DNA of 61,289 nt, from NCBI GenBank assembly GCA_007121385.1, contig SKLV01000004.1, forward strand, positions 1-61,289, written 5' to 3'. The notes beneath the pieces are model-generated. The model was not told the DNA's origin. It ran no database searches and saw only the letters and a list, made by a program, of their open reading frames with translations. This document shows, piece by piece, positions 29,195 to 38,811 of this stretch. The position numbers were made by a program, and so were the translations under genes. This stretch comes from Bdellovibrionales bacterium. GTDB lineage: Bacteria > Bdellovibrionota > Bdellovibrionia > Bdellovibrionales > UBA1609. Within the stretch, counting starts at the first letter, position 1. Every line of letters begins with the position of its first letter.

Positions 29195-32100
29195 AAGAGA
29201 AAGAGCCTCCGGGTCTTTTGAGCTGAATCCCCTAGGGGCTCTTAGGGGCCTTAGAGCTTCAGCCCGGATTTGAGCCCGGCCCAGGTGGTTTTCCACTCGG
29301 CCAGTGATCTCCAAGAGGGGTTGCTGTTGCAGGACCTGCCGCTGGGCCAGGTAGATTTGCGGACTCAAAATCACATTAAAAAGTCCCCACTCATCCTCAA
29401 GAGTTAAGAAAGCAAACCCCTTAGCCGTTGGGGGTTTTTGAAAAGTGCTCAGAAGCCCCACCAGAGTGACCCTTTGACCGGAACGCAGTTTTTTCAAGGA
29501 GGCACTGGTCCAGGGACTGATTTTCTCTTCCCGAATAAAACTGCGCAAAACTCTTAGAGGGTGGAGAGTAAGACTGTATCCTTGATGACTATACTCCCTT
29601 TGCATCTGTTGCCAGGGCGCTTCTGGCGGCAGTGGCGGGCGATCTACATCTTTTAGGGGAGCTTGGCTAAAGAAAAAGCTTTTGCGGTCGAGATTGAGAG
29701 ATTGAATTTTCCAAATGGCCCTGCGAGGGCTTTTTTCAAAGCTGGACAGGGCTCCGGCTGCAGCCAGGAGTATGAGTGCAGATCGAGGCAGCTCGGTGCG
29801 ACGGACAAAGTCTTCTAGGCTGCTAAAGCCCCCCCTTTCTCTTCTTTCCAAAAGAAGTTGATCCGTCCATTTGCGATGGAGGCCAAAAAGGGCGCGAAAG
29901 CCGACACGGACAGAGAGAAGGGGCCCCTTTGAGGGCTCTAAAGCGTAGTCATAATCAGAGTGTTGGACATCTAAAGGCAAAAAGGGCACTTGCTGCCTTT
30001 GCGCCTCTGCAATCAAAGTTCGAGGGGCATAAAACCCCATGGGTTGACTGTTGAGGAGAGAGCAAACAAAAACATCGGGATGATGAGCCTTTAAATAAGA
30101 ACTGGCATAGGTGATGAGAGCAAAGCTGGCGGCATGGCTCTCTGGGAAGCCATAGGAGGAAAAGCCCACAATCATCTGATAAATTTGTTCGGCAAAGCGG
30201 GGTTCAATATCATGGTTGAGCATGCCGTTGATCAGTCGCTGACGAAGCCCTTGCATGACTTGTGGTTTTTTCCAGGAAGAGGACATAAGTCGGCGCAGCT
30301 CATCAGCCTCTCCCGGTGTGAAACCACAGACGGCGGAAGCCATCTGCATGATCTGTTCTTGGAAGATAGGAACACCATAAGTTTTAGACAAAATGGGGAT
30401 CAGAGCCGGATGGGGATAGTGTTCTCTCTCCAGTCCATGGCGCCGTTTTAAGTAGGGGTGAACCATCCCCCCTTGAATGGGGCCAGGGCGCACAATGGCC
30501 ACCTGAACCACGAGGTCGTAAAAGCATTTGGGCCTGAGTCGAGGTAAAAGGGACATCTGGGCTCGAGACTCGATTTGAAAGACCCCGATAGTTTCGGCCC
30601 TTTGAATCATTTGATAGGTCTTAGGGTCTCCAGAGGGAATTTTTGCCAGACTGAGATCAAGACCTTTTTTGCTTTTGAGCAGAGCGAAGCTGTGTTTGAG
30701 CGCCGTCAGCATTCCCAATCCCAATAGGTCAATCTTCATCATTTTCAAGGCTTCCAAGTCGTCCTTATTCCATTGCACCACAAAGCGGTCAGCCATAGTG
30801 GACTGTTCCACGGGAACACATTCGGTGATGGGTCTTTGGGTGATAACAAAGCCCCCAGTGTGAATCCCAATATGTCGTGGAAAACCATAGAGTTGAGAGG
30901 TGAGCTCGATCAAAAGGCGAAATCGGCTCTCACTGAGTCCCCAGAGTCTCTGGGGCAGAGAGGGCTCCTGCTGAAAGCTTTGCCACAGTCCTTTAAGGCC
31001 CTCCTTGCCCATGCTTCGTACAATGGAGCTGAGAGTCTCTGAAGGCACCTCTAAAGCCTTGGCCACTTCTCGTAAAGCCATTTTGGATCGATAGCAGATG
31101 ACGGTACAGACCATGGCGGCGTGTTGGACTCCATAGCGCCGATAGACATACTGGAGGACCTCCTCCCGGCGGTCACTCTCAAAGTCCACATCAATATCGG
31201 GAGGCTCTCCTCGCTCTTTGGAAATAAACCTCTCAAAGAGAAGGTCTATTTTTTCCGGGTCCACAGAGGTCAGACCCAAAAGATAGCAGACGACGGAGTT
31301 GGCTGCAGAACCTCGGCCCTGGTAGAGAATATTGTTCTTCCTTGCAAATTCACAGATGTCCCACAAAGTAAGAAAGTAGTCCTGGTACTGAAGTTCCTCA
31401 ATCAGAGCCAACTCCTTTCTTAATAGGCTCAGCACTTTATCAGAAGGACCTTGGGGAAACCTCCATTTTAAGCCCTCCTCAGCCAAGTGCTGGAGATAGG
31501 TCTGTGAAGTGTGGCTCTTTGGCACAGCGGCCTTTGGGTACTGGTATTTGAGTTCATCGAAAGAAAATGAAATACGCTGAGCAATTTTCACACTTTGCTT
31601 CAGAAGGTCTGGTCGATCTCGCCAAATCTGGGCGAGATCCAAAGGGCTTTTGAGGTATCGCTCCTGGTTACTCAGCAGTCGAGTTTTGGCCTGGGAGAGA
31701 GAAACTCCGTGGAGAGAGCAGGTCAACACATCAAAGAGGGCCTTGCGCTCAGGCAGGTGCATGACCGGCCGTTGGGTGGCCACCAGCTGGAGGCCCCATT
31801 GGGTCTCCAATTGAAAGGCCTGTCTTTCAAGAAGGTGGCTTTCCCAAGTCATGTCTCGCCAAATGGGGAGATACATTCGATCGCCAAGAAGCTCATGCAA
31901 AAACTGGAGATCTTCAAGAGACCATGGGGGCAGAGCAAGCACAATCAGATCGTCAGAGTGGTCTTTGAGTATTTTCAGGTCAAATTGACTGAAGGTCTTT
32001 GGGGCCGGACGCTTGGCTGTGGTGATTAACCTACAGAGCTGAGTGTAGCCCTCTTTATTCATAGGCAGAAGAGCCAGAGAGCTTTTATTTTTTAACCGAA

Positions 32101-32377
32101 GTTCAGCTCCACAGATGAATTGAAAAGACTCTCCAAGAGGGTTTCCTGTTGCGGAGAAGAGGGGGTCAAAAGAGGAAACCTGGTAGGCCTGACGATGAGC
32201 TCGAACCACTCCATAAAGTCCATCCAAATCACAGAGGGCCAAACCCTGGTAACCCAGCTCCTGAGCCCGGCTCACCATCTCTTCGGGGGAAGAGGCTCCC
32301 TGTAGGAAGGAGAAGTAACTCCTTCCTAAAAGTTCAACATAGGGTGGAGGGCAGAGGCTGACTTCAGTAGTAACCAT
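29159..32377 (-). CDS. dnaE2: error-prone DNA polymerase III alpha subunit (DnaE2/ImuC)
   Basis: PHP-like N-terminus SYFSFLQGASSPEEMV; YQGRGSAANSVVCYLLGLT; PPDIDVDFESDRREEVLQYVYRRYG; downstream of imuA-imuB. Confidence 0.95.
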   Translation of the reverse strand: MVTTEVSLCPPPYVELLGRSYFSFLQGASSPEEMVSRAQELGYQGLALCDLDGLYGVVRAHRQAYQVSSFDPLFSATGNPLGESFQFICGAELRLKNKSSLALLPMNKEGYTQLCRLITTAKRPAPKTFSQFDLKILKDHSDDLIVLALPPWSLEDLQFLHELLGDRMYLPIWRDMTWESHLLERQAFQLETQWGLQLVATQRPVMHLPERKALFDVLTCSLHGVSLSQAKTRLLSNQERYLKSPLDLAQIWRDRPDLLKQSVKIAQRISFSFDELKYQYPKAAVPKSHTSQTYLQHLAEEGLKWRFPQGPSDKVLSLLRKELALIEELQYQDYFLTLWDICEFARKNNILYQGRGSAANSVVCYLLGLTSVDPEKIDLLFERFISKERGEPPDIDVDFESDRREEVLQYVYRRYGVQHAAMVCTVICYRSKMALREVAKALEVPSETLSSIVRSMGKEGLKGLWQSFQQEPSLPQRLWGLSESRFRLLIELTSQLYGFPRHIGIHTGGFVITQRPITECVPVEQSTMADRFVVQWNKDDLEALKMMKIDLLGLGMLTALKHSFALLKSKKGLDLSLAKIPSGDPKTYQMIQRAETIGVFQIESRAQMSLLPRLRPKCFYDLVVQVAIVRPGPIQGGMVHPYLKRRHGLEREHYPHPALIPILSKTYGVPIFQEQIMQMASAVCGFTPGEADELRRLMSSSWKKPQVMQGLRQRLINGMLNHDIEPRFAEQIYQMIVGFSSYGFPESHAASFALITYASSYLKAHHPDVFVCSLLNSQPMGFYAPRTLIAEAQRQQVPFLPLDVQHSDYDYALEPSKGPLLSVRVGFRALFGLHRKWTDQLLLERRERGGFSSLEDFVRRTELPRSALILLAAAGALSSFEKSPRRAIWKIQSLNLDRKSFFFSQAPLKDVDRPPLPPEAPWQQMQREYSHQGYSLTLHPLRVLRSFIREEKISPWTSASLKKLRSGQRVTLVGLLSTFQKPPTAKGFAFLTLEDEWGLFNVILSPQIYLAQRQVLQQQPLLEITGRVENHLGRAQIRAEALRPLRAPRGFSSKDPEALSLLSREKGLGNYQ

Positions 32378-33671
32378 GGAGGTAGTATTGGTCTTCGACT
32401 CGATCGTGATAAACCCAAAGACACTCCCCCTTAGGGCTTAAGGCCACATAGTAGTCACGGCCCCTTGTGCTCTCCCACCAACTTTCTTCCAGTCTTTCCA
32501 CAGGGTAAGAGCTCAGAAACTCCAGCTTTCGGAGCTCTTTTCCTGAAATTCTTTGAGGGCTTGAGAAGAGAAGGGAAGGGCGAGGAGCGGAGCGCAAACT
32601 GGAGCTGTGAGCTGGTTTAATTTGAAAGCTTTTGCCGTCCACGTGAACTTGGTCCTCTATAGGTTCATAGTCCATAAACTCAAAGTTCAATTGCCAACTC
32701 TTTTCCGGTAAAATTTCGTCTTTGAGTTGAAAAAAACCTGAGTGGACTTCGGCTTGTCTGAGAAGTCCTGATAGGGCATGAACTTTATCTTGGTCTTTTA
32801 CTCGGGGCTGCCAAAAATCCAATTGCTCAATCCTTTCGGGAACAGGAAGAGCTTCGATCTCAATATGCTGAATGGGATTGTCGAGTTCAATAGACTCCAG
32901 TTTGTGTTCGATCAGCTTCATTAAAATATCTAAGTCTCGACAGGCTTGGAGCGGCTGAATTTCAAGGAGATGTATTTGTCCTGAAAATTCACAGTGCAAA
33001 TGGAGGCGAATTCGCTGGGCAAACTCTCCTCGCCCCTGAAGTCGGGCTAAAAGCCTCTGCAGCTGCTTCTCAATACAGTGAAGCAAAAAAGACATCAGGG
33101 AGACGGAAAAATCCAAGTGAATAAATTCAATAAGAGCTTCTTTTGGAATATAAGGAGATAAGGCCTGTTGCTCGCGCCCATGAATCTTTTGCCACAGGCG
33201 CTCTCCAGTTTTGCCCCACTGTTGTCTTAAAGAGTCTCTTGAAATCTGCTGAATATCAGAAATTTGATTTAAACCGACAAGTTTGAAAAAGCTAATAATT
33301 TGTTCAATTTGATCTTCAGGCTGCCAACAGATAAGGCCTTCTAGATGATTGAGGGCAGCCAGAGGGAGGGGGCCTAAGGCCGATGAGTCTTCATTGGGGC
33401 GACTCATGGATGAGGGCTGATACAGACTGAGACCTTGGGCTGTGCTGGGCTGATCCGCAATGGCTGCTGAGAGAGGTAAATGAAGAGATTGGCTCAGTTG
33501 GAGGACTTCACGCAGCAGTTGGGATTCTCCACCAAACAAATGAGCTGTTGAGGAGATATCCAGAAATAGAAGTCCTGGTTTGCGGTACTGAAGCTGGGGA
33601 GAAAATTGCAAAAAAACTTCAGCTAGCGATGGCTTTTCGTTTTTTTGAAAGTTGAGGCATAAGGTCCGCAT
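32364..33671 (-). CDS. imuB: Y-family DNA polymerase-like protein ImuB
   Basis: MRTLCLNFQKNEKPSL..PGLLFLDISSTAHLFGGESQLLREV; between imuA and dnaE2. ATG at 33671. Confidence 0.85.
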   Translation of the reverse strand: MRTLCLNFQKNEKPSLAEVFLQFSPQLQYRKPGLLFLDISSTAHLFGGESQLLREVLQLSQSLHLPLSAAIADQPSTAQGLSLYQPSSMSRPNEDSSALGPLPLAALNHLEGLICWQPEDQIEQIISFFKLVGLNQISDIQQISRDSLRQQWGKTGERLWQKIHGREQQALSPYIPKEALIEFIHLDFSVSLMSFLLHCIEKQLQRLLARLQGRGEFAQRIRLHLHCEFSGQIHLLEIQPLQACRDLDILMKLIEHKLESIELDNPIQHIEIEALPVPERIEQLDFWQPRVKDQDKVHALSGLLRQAEVHSGFFQLKDEILPEKSWQLNFEFMDYEPIEDQVHVDGKSFQIKPAHSSSLRSAPRPSLLFSSPQRISGKELRKLEFLSSYPVERLEESWWESTRGRDYYVALSPKGECLWVYHDRVEDQYYLHGYY

Positions 33672-34293
33672 AGAGAACTCTCCTTTGAAAAGACTTGGGG
33701 GTCGGACGATGTAAGGCGCGCTCAATTTCCACAAGCGGTCCCTGAGTCCGAAGGATAGTGGCATAAAAGGGAGACTTGAGGGGTTGTTGTTGCTGACTTA
33801 AAATCACAATGGAACACTGATAGCGTTGAGCTAATTTTCTGAGTTTTTGAATCTGTGAATGCGGAGGGCTGAGGTGATCCCAATGACAGCCAATGATTTC
33901 AAAAAGAGATGTTGATAGGAGTTCTCCCATAATCCACAGCCACTGCTTAGGATTATGTCTATGGCCTTCGACAACAAAAATTTTGGAAAGGTCACAATCC
34001 TTTTGAAAAAGTCCCCAAGGGCAAAGTTTTAAATGTTGAGGACTGACCCAGGCCGCCCACAGCTGCCTTTGGGTGAGAGGTGGGAGAGCCTTGAGCCAAA
34101 GAGCAGTAGGTCCTAAGCCTTCAGATCCGTAAATCAGGCTCACTTCACCCTTAGGCCAGCCAGACCATAAAAAAAATTGATCTAAAGGAGGGCAGCCCGT
34201 AGGCACTGCGGAGGCTGTGCGAATTTGGTCACAGCTCACAAGATGTCTGGCCAACTGACAGCGCAATTGGGAAAGGTGTTTTGTCTTAGACAT
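33619..34293 (-). CDS. imuA: ImuA (RecA/SulA-like) protein
   Basis: PTGCPPLDQFFLWSGWPKGEVSLIYGSEGLGPTALWLKALPP; cassette position between lexA and imuB. Confidence 0.8.
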   Translation of the reverse strand: MSKTKHLSQLRCQLARHLVSCDQIRTASAVPTGCPPLDQFFLWSGWPKGEVSLIYGSEGLGPTALWLKALPPLTQRQLWAAWVSPQHLKLCPWGLFQKDCDLSKIFVVEGHRHNPKQWLWIMGELLSTSLFEIIGCHWDHLSPPHSQIQKLRKLAQRYQCSIVILSQQQQPLKSPFYATILRTQGPLVEIERALHRPTPKSFQRRVLYADLMPQLSKKRKAIAS

Positions 34294-34304
34294 TTTTTAC
34301 TCTC

Positions 34305-35024
34305 TTAAAGTGAAAACCGTCTGAGCAGTCCAGTAACAATTCCCTGTATTTCCACCTGATGTGGTTCAAACCACATGGAAACCATTTGCTGGTTTGCAGG
34401 TCGTAATTCTACAAGAGCGGGAGCCTGAGCTAAATGTGGAGGAATCTGTGGATATCTGTGGATAAGTTTTGTTGTATTTTCGTGCAAATAGAACTTTTTT
34501 ACTGTGGCCTCATTGTCCACAATGGCGACAACAGTCTCTCCATTGCGGGCTATGGACTGTTTTTGAATAAAAATAGTATCACCATCAAAAATACCATCTT
34601 CAATCATAGACTGGCCTTGCACCTTTAAAGCAAAGCTCTTTTCTGGGTGGGAGATGTAGTCTTTGGGAACTTCAACAAATTCATTGTGTGCGAGAGCCTC
34701 TATGGGGCGACCGGCGGCCACTTTTCCCAGCAGGGGGAGGCAGAGGGCCTCAGTGGTCAGGGACTCTGAAAGTCCTATGGGCTGGGAAGAGGGAGGAGGT
34801 TGGAGGAGGCGGAGGGCCCGCTTCTGATTGCCTCCAGGAAGATCAATATAGCCTTTTCTATGCAACTGTTTGAGGTAGCGCTGCACAGAATTGAGAGAGG
34901 CAAAGCCAAAGTGCTCGCGAATTTCTTGAAAAGAGGGGGCCGTGGCTTCCCGAACAAAGAAATCATGTAAAAAATCCATGACCTTTCTTTCTTTGGCGGT
35001 GAGAGGGCGTAGAGGGCTTGTCAT
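34305..35024 (-). CDS. lexA: LexA repressor
   Basis: wHTH APSFQEIREHFGFASLNSVQRYLKQL; cleavage region GKVAAGRPIEA; Ser GQSMIEDGIFDGD; Lys ETVVAIVDNEATVKKFYL. Confidence 0.95.
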   Translation of the reverse strand: MTSPLRPLTAKERKVMDFLHDFFVREATAPSFQEIREHFGFASLNSVQRYLKQLHRKGYIDLPGGNQKRALRLLQPPPSSQPIGLSESLTTEALCLPLLGKVAAGRPIEALAHNEFVEVPKDYISHPEKSFALKVQGQSMIEDGIFDGDTIFIQKQSIARNGETVVAIVDNEATVKKFYLHENTTKLIHRYPQIPPHLAQAPALVELRPANQQMVSMWFEPHQVEIQGIVTGLLRRFSL

Positions 35025-35056
35025 AATTAAAACCTCACTTTTTGATCTCAGTTCAA

Positions 35057-35102
35057 AAAATAAGTGTAAATAAAGTGTAAGTCAAGTGTAAGTAAAGTGG
35101 AA
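35057..35102 (-). promoter_or_regulatory. predicted lexA promoter overlapping four 11-bp-period direct repeats
   Basis: AAGTGTAA at 35062, 35073, 35084 and AAGTGGAA at 35095 (plus strand). Minus-strand -35 TTGACT (35085-35080), 17-nt spacer, -10 TATTTT (35062-35057). Confidence 0.65.
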
Positions 35103-35288
35103 GTATGGTGGTTTTTGGTCTAAAGTCCTGGTCGTAGTGACCTTGTATTTATACCCCTAATGGCAGCCATAAGGCTTTCTCTCTGCATCTAAAAGAGCCT
35201 CGAATCCCTAACATTTTTTCAATAACCATGTTTTTTTTGCATGATTTAAAGGCCTCAGTTTTACTGGCCTCACAAAAAAGGGGGTGCC

Positions 35289-37172
35289 ATGAAGCTTTTA
35301 AGGGGGGCTTTATTGGGTCTGATCATCATGGGGGGGCCATGGGTTGCTCAGGCGCAAATCGATTTTGGGGAAGAGTTCTTTCAGGAGAATTTTGGGGCTA
35401 ATCTGGTTCAACCACAAATTATTGGTGGCGATCCTATTCCAGCCAATCGCTACCTGGCCACCTTAGTGACAGCAGAAGGAGATCCTTTTTGCGGAGGCAC
35501 TTTTATTGCCGAGCGAGTGATCCTCACGGCAGCTCATTGCGTAAATGGGCGATCCCAGAGGCCTGACTTTGCCGTGGTGGTGGGAGCGCAAAGCCTGTCT
35601 GAACTCTATGGCGCAAGGCGGCTGGCTGTCAGGGCTATTCGAGTTCACTCCGGGGTGGCTTCTCCCAGCTATAATCAAGCTCATCAGGATGATATTGCCC
35701 TGCTTTTTTTAGCTGATTATTCGGCTCGGCCTCTGGCTGAGCCGGTGCAACCCCTCTCTCTTTACAGAGGGACCTATGGGAACTTGGAGAGAGAAAAAGT
35801 CAGGGCTATGGGCTGGGGCAATATGTCTAATTTAGGAAGAGTTCTTGCCCGCAATCTCATGGCCGTAGAGATTGAGGTGGTCAGTCCTGAGGAGTGCCGT
35901 CAACTCAATGTGCCTCTGCAGTCGGCCTCAGAGCGCAGTATTGCAGAAAAATACGCTCATATCTCCAGTGTTCATCAGCTCTGTGCTGCCCATCCGCAGG
36001 GCGGTCGGGACACCTGCCAAGGGGACTCAGGAGGGCCCTTGATCTGGACATCTCCCTCTGGAGAGCAGTTCTTAGTAGGGGTCACTAGCTGGGGATTCAG
36101 CTGCGGACAGAGAGGTTTCCCAGGAGTCTATGCTCGGGTGGCCAGCTATGGGGACTGGATTGATGAAGAGATAGAGGCCTACTGGCGGTTTGAAGAGGAG
36201 GGTGGTATCGAGAACCCCACTCGGCTTGCTGAAACTTTTGTGGGACCAGATCTGTCGATTGTCACCGAGGATCGAGACCCCTCGGGAGCCCGAAGGGTCA
36301 ATATGAAACGCTTTACTCAGCCTTCTCTTGAAGATTGGGCTAGAAGTTACTCTCCCTTGGCCTCAGGGACTCAATCCCTGTTCTCTCACCAGTGGAAGGA
36401 TATTAGAGGAAGAAATTTTGACTATCGCATTTATCCCTCAACCTCCTCTCCTCATGAGTTTACGGCCCATCTGACCACTCCCATTGGCCGTTTTCAGGCT
36501 CCTTCACCTTGGCAGAGTTCAGCTCTCGTGGTGTCTTGTCCTTTGCCTAAAGATTTTGAACTCGGATCAAGAGTGGCTCTGCTTCAGGATTTTGATCGTG
36601 GCACAGCCCAGATCACTTTAAATGGAAAATTCTGGCGGGCTCAAGAGCGCTCAGACTTCTCCCAACTCGTCCAGGAGAAAAGCGAAGTGATTTTTTGCGA
36701 GGTGGGAGACTCAAGGCTGAGTCTGGGGCTATGGCAAGATCTCTCCGGGCAAAGAGATCTCTTTGTCCAATTGCAGGACCCACTTTTTGGTTCACAAATT
36801 TTTACCATTGAGACGGCCGTTGAGGAAACCAACCCTGGAGCCGCGTTGAGGTTTGAATTGCGTTTGAGGGGTCAGGAGGTGGCTCTCTTTAACCCTCATG
36901 ATGTGGACCTTTACTATTGGGAGCTGGATTGCAATGAGGCCATGTCCATTCAAGTGGCTCACGCAGGCTTTTCCTCGGGACAAAAATTGGCGAGAGAAGA
37001 GGGAGTTACAGAGAGCCTGGGATATCGCTGGACTGTGGATCATCGGGTCGGAGATTTTTGGAAGATCCCGGCAGGCACAGAGGTGTCCTTCCAGTTGGAA
37101 AGTCCCGTCAGTGTCTCTGGCCTTAAATGCACTTTAAATGGCCAAAGCATCAATGTGACCGAAGTTCTGTAG
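35289..37172 (+). CDS. exported trypsin-like (S1) serine protease with C-terminal extension
   Basis: Signal peptide; LTAAHCV, DDIALLFL, CQGDSGGPL catalytic triad; about 300 aa beyond the protease domain. Confidence 0.93.
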   Translation: MKLLRGALLGLIIMGGPWVAQAQIDFGEEFFQENFGANLVQPQIIGGDPIPANRYLATLVTAEGDPFCGGTFIAERVILTAAHCVNGRSQRPDFAVVVGAQSLSELYGARRLAVRAIRVHSGVASPSYNQAHQDDIALLFLADYSARPLAEPVQPLSLYRGTYGNLEREKVRAMGWGNMSNLGRVLARNLMAVEIEVVSPEECRQLNVPLQSASERSIAEKYAHISSVHQLCAAHPQGGRDTCQGDSGGPLIWTSPSGEQFLVGVTSWGFSCGQRGFPGVYARVASYGDWIDEEIEAYWRFEEEGGIENPTRLAETFVGPDLSIVTEDRDPSGARRVNMKRFTQPSLEDWARSYSPLASGTQSLFSHQWKDIRGRNFDYRIYPSTSSPHEFTAHLTTPIGRFQAPSPWQSSALVVSCPLPKDFELGSRVALLQDFDRGTAQITLNGKFWRAQERSDFSQLVQEKSEVIFCEVGDSRLSLGLWQDLSGQRDLFVQLQDPLFGSQIFTIETAVEETNPGAALRFELRLRGQEVALFNPHDVDLYYWELDCNEAMSIQVAHAGFSSGQKLAREEGVTESLGYRWTVDHRVGDFWKIPAGTEVSFQLESPVSVSGLKCTLNGQSINVTEVL

Positions 37173-37299
37173 TCTGGGCTCAGTGTGCAGACTCAGTGGA
37201 TCTCTAATCCTTGAGCAAGAAGTTGAGCTTGAAGTTTTCGCTCAAGGTCAGAGGTCTATCAAGAGGGAGGGTTGTTAAAGGGCTGACTTTGGTTTAGTT

Positions 37300-37791
37300 T
37301 TATGGGTCTTGGCCTTCGTACTTAAGACTTAAGGCAATAGCCAGAGACAGCCATATACCCTCGGCCTGCTTTTGGCTGATCTGCTGACTCTTTTGCATTT
37401 TCCTTAAGAGGTCCCTGATGCGATTCTGCTGGGGCTCAAGGTAGTTCATATTCTCAGCCGCAATATCATGAATCTGATCGTATTCCACCACCAGAGCCCA
37501 GTTACTCAGAGCTAAAGATAAAACGATGTCGGAGATCTCCGGGCTGGACTTGAAACAACCGGTCAACAGGGCAGAGGTCTCGTAAACCAAATCAGTGATT
37601 TTGGCATCACTCTGCCGAGGACTTGGAATACTGTGGGCTTGCTCGAGGCGCAAAGGGAGTTGGGCTCGCTGTGCCTTCAAGCGCTCGCATTCGCTGGTGA
37701 GAGAGACCTGTGAGACCGATGGGGTGGAGCTGCAGGCCACCATCCACAGGGCGCTCAGACTCAAAATCAGTTTAAAAAATAGCATGTCCAT
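37300..37791 (-). CDS. hypothetical lipoprotein
   Basis: Lipobox SALWMVACSS. Confidence 0.65.
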   Translation of the reverse strand: MDMLFFKLILSLSALWMVACSSTPSVSQVSLTSECERLKAQRAQLPLRLEQAHSIPSPRQSDAKITDLVYETSALLTGCFKSSPEISDIVLSLALSNWALVVEYDQIHDIAAENMNYLEPQQNRIRDLLRKMQKSQQISQKQAEGIWLSLAIALSLKYEGQDP

Positions 37792-37808
37792 CTCCTCTTT
37801 AGATTCTT

Positions 37809-38621
37809 TTAGGGTTTAGGGTAGTAAATGGCAACGAGCTGTCGACCTCGCACTGGATTTCTTGAGCAGAAATCACTGCAAAATTGAGCTTGTTCACCCG
37901 TGTTCACTTTGACCTCTATATGTCCATACCCATCCGGTCCCCCACTGTAAACGAGAATGGCGCCCGGGGGGGCCTGTTCAATGGCCTGAGCGGGCTGGCT
38001 ACGAACTTGGCTCTCGAGAATCTGATCAAACTTTCCAGTTCTCCTGAGATAGCCTTTACTGTGGGCTTCAATGGCATAGGTCCCAGGAAGTCGGGTGGAG
38101 GTAATTCCCGCAGCAAGCAGAGCATCTTTGACCCCGGCATAGCAAAGACCTTTAGAACGGTTCCGACCACAAATTCGAGATTTTCCCGTGTTCTTCTGCA
38201 CCCTCTGTGTGGGGGTGCGGCAGGCATCAGCAGCCTTCACCACCTCGGTCATCAGTTTTCGGGCCTTGGCCTGTTGGCTGGGCGTCGTGGGATAAGTGCT
38301 TGAGACCTGCACTGGAATTGGAGTCACAACTTGGCCCACGGCTGTGGATTGAGCTAATTGAGCTACCGGAAGACTGCGCTGAACCTGGGCCAAATCACTC
38401 AAGTTGCGTCGCTGCGAGGAAACTGGAGACTGGCTGGAGCCTCGGCGGCCGCAGCTGGCACTCGAACAATAGCTGGCCTCTGTGCGATAGCGGGACTCAT
38501 AGGCCTCTGAGTCCAGAGGACCTAAATGGCTCGGGCTCATTAGAAAGGGAAAGAGAGCCGGCCAGGGCATCAGCCAGTGGGGCAGAAACAAGGGAGAATA
38601 GGAAAAGGGCAAAAAGTTCAT
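37809..38621 (-). CDS. hypothetical exported CHAP/NlpC-like protein
   Basis: GLCYAGVKDALLAAG ... PPGAILVYSGGPDGYGHIEVKV resembles Cys..His amidase/peptidase arrangement. Confidence 0.55.
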   Translation of the reverse strand: MNFLPFSYSPLFLPHWLMPWPALFPFLMSPSHLGPLDSEAYESRYRTEASYCSSASCGRRGSSQSPVSSQRRNLSDLAQVQRSLPVAQLAQSTAVGQVVTPIPVQVSSTYPTTPSQQAKARKLMTEVVKAADACRTPTQRVQKNTGKSRICGRNRSKGLCYAGVKDALLAAGITSTRLPGTYAIEAHSKGYLRRTGKFDQILESQVRSQPAQAIEQAPPGAILVYSGGPDGYGHIEVKVNTGEQAQFCSDFCSRNPVRGRQLVAIYYPKP

Positions 38622-38811
38622 ACACAGTTTAAGGGAGCAAGTCTTGGACCTGTTTACTTTTTGTCCAGAGGCCTCGGCTAAAGTATTAAAATTAATAAGG
38701 TTTTATCTGCCTCCTTAAGCTCATGGCCACTGTCAAAAAGCTAGACTGAGACAAAAAATGTCCCTAAATTGACCCTTTCATTCAGTCAAAAGGAGAGAAA
38801 TCTAAGAGGAG

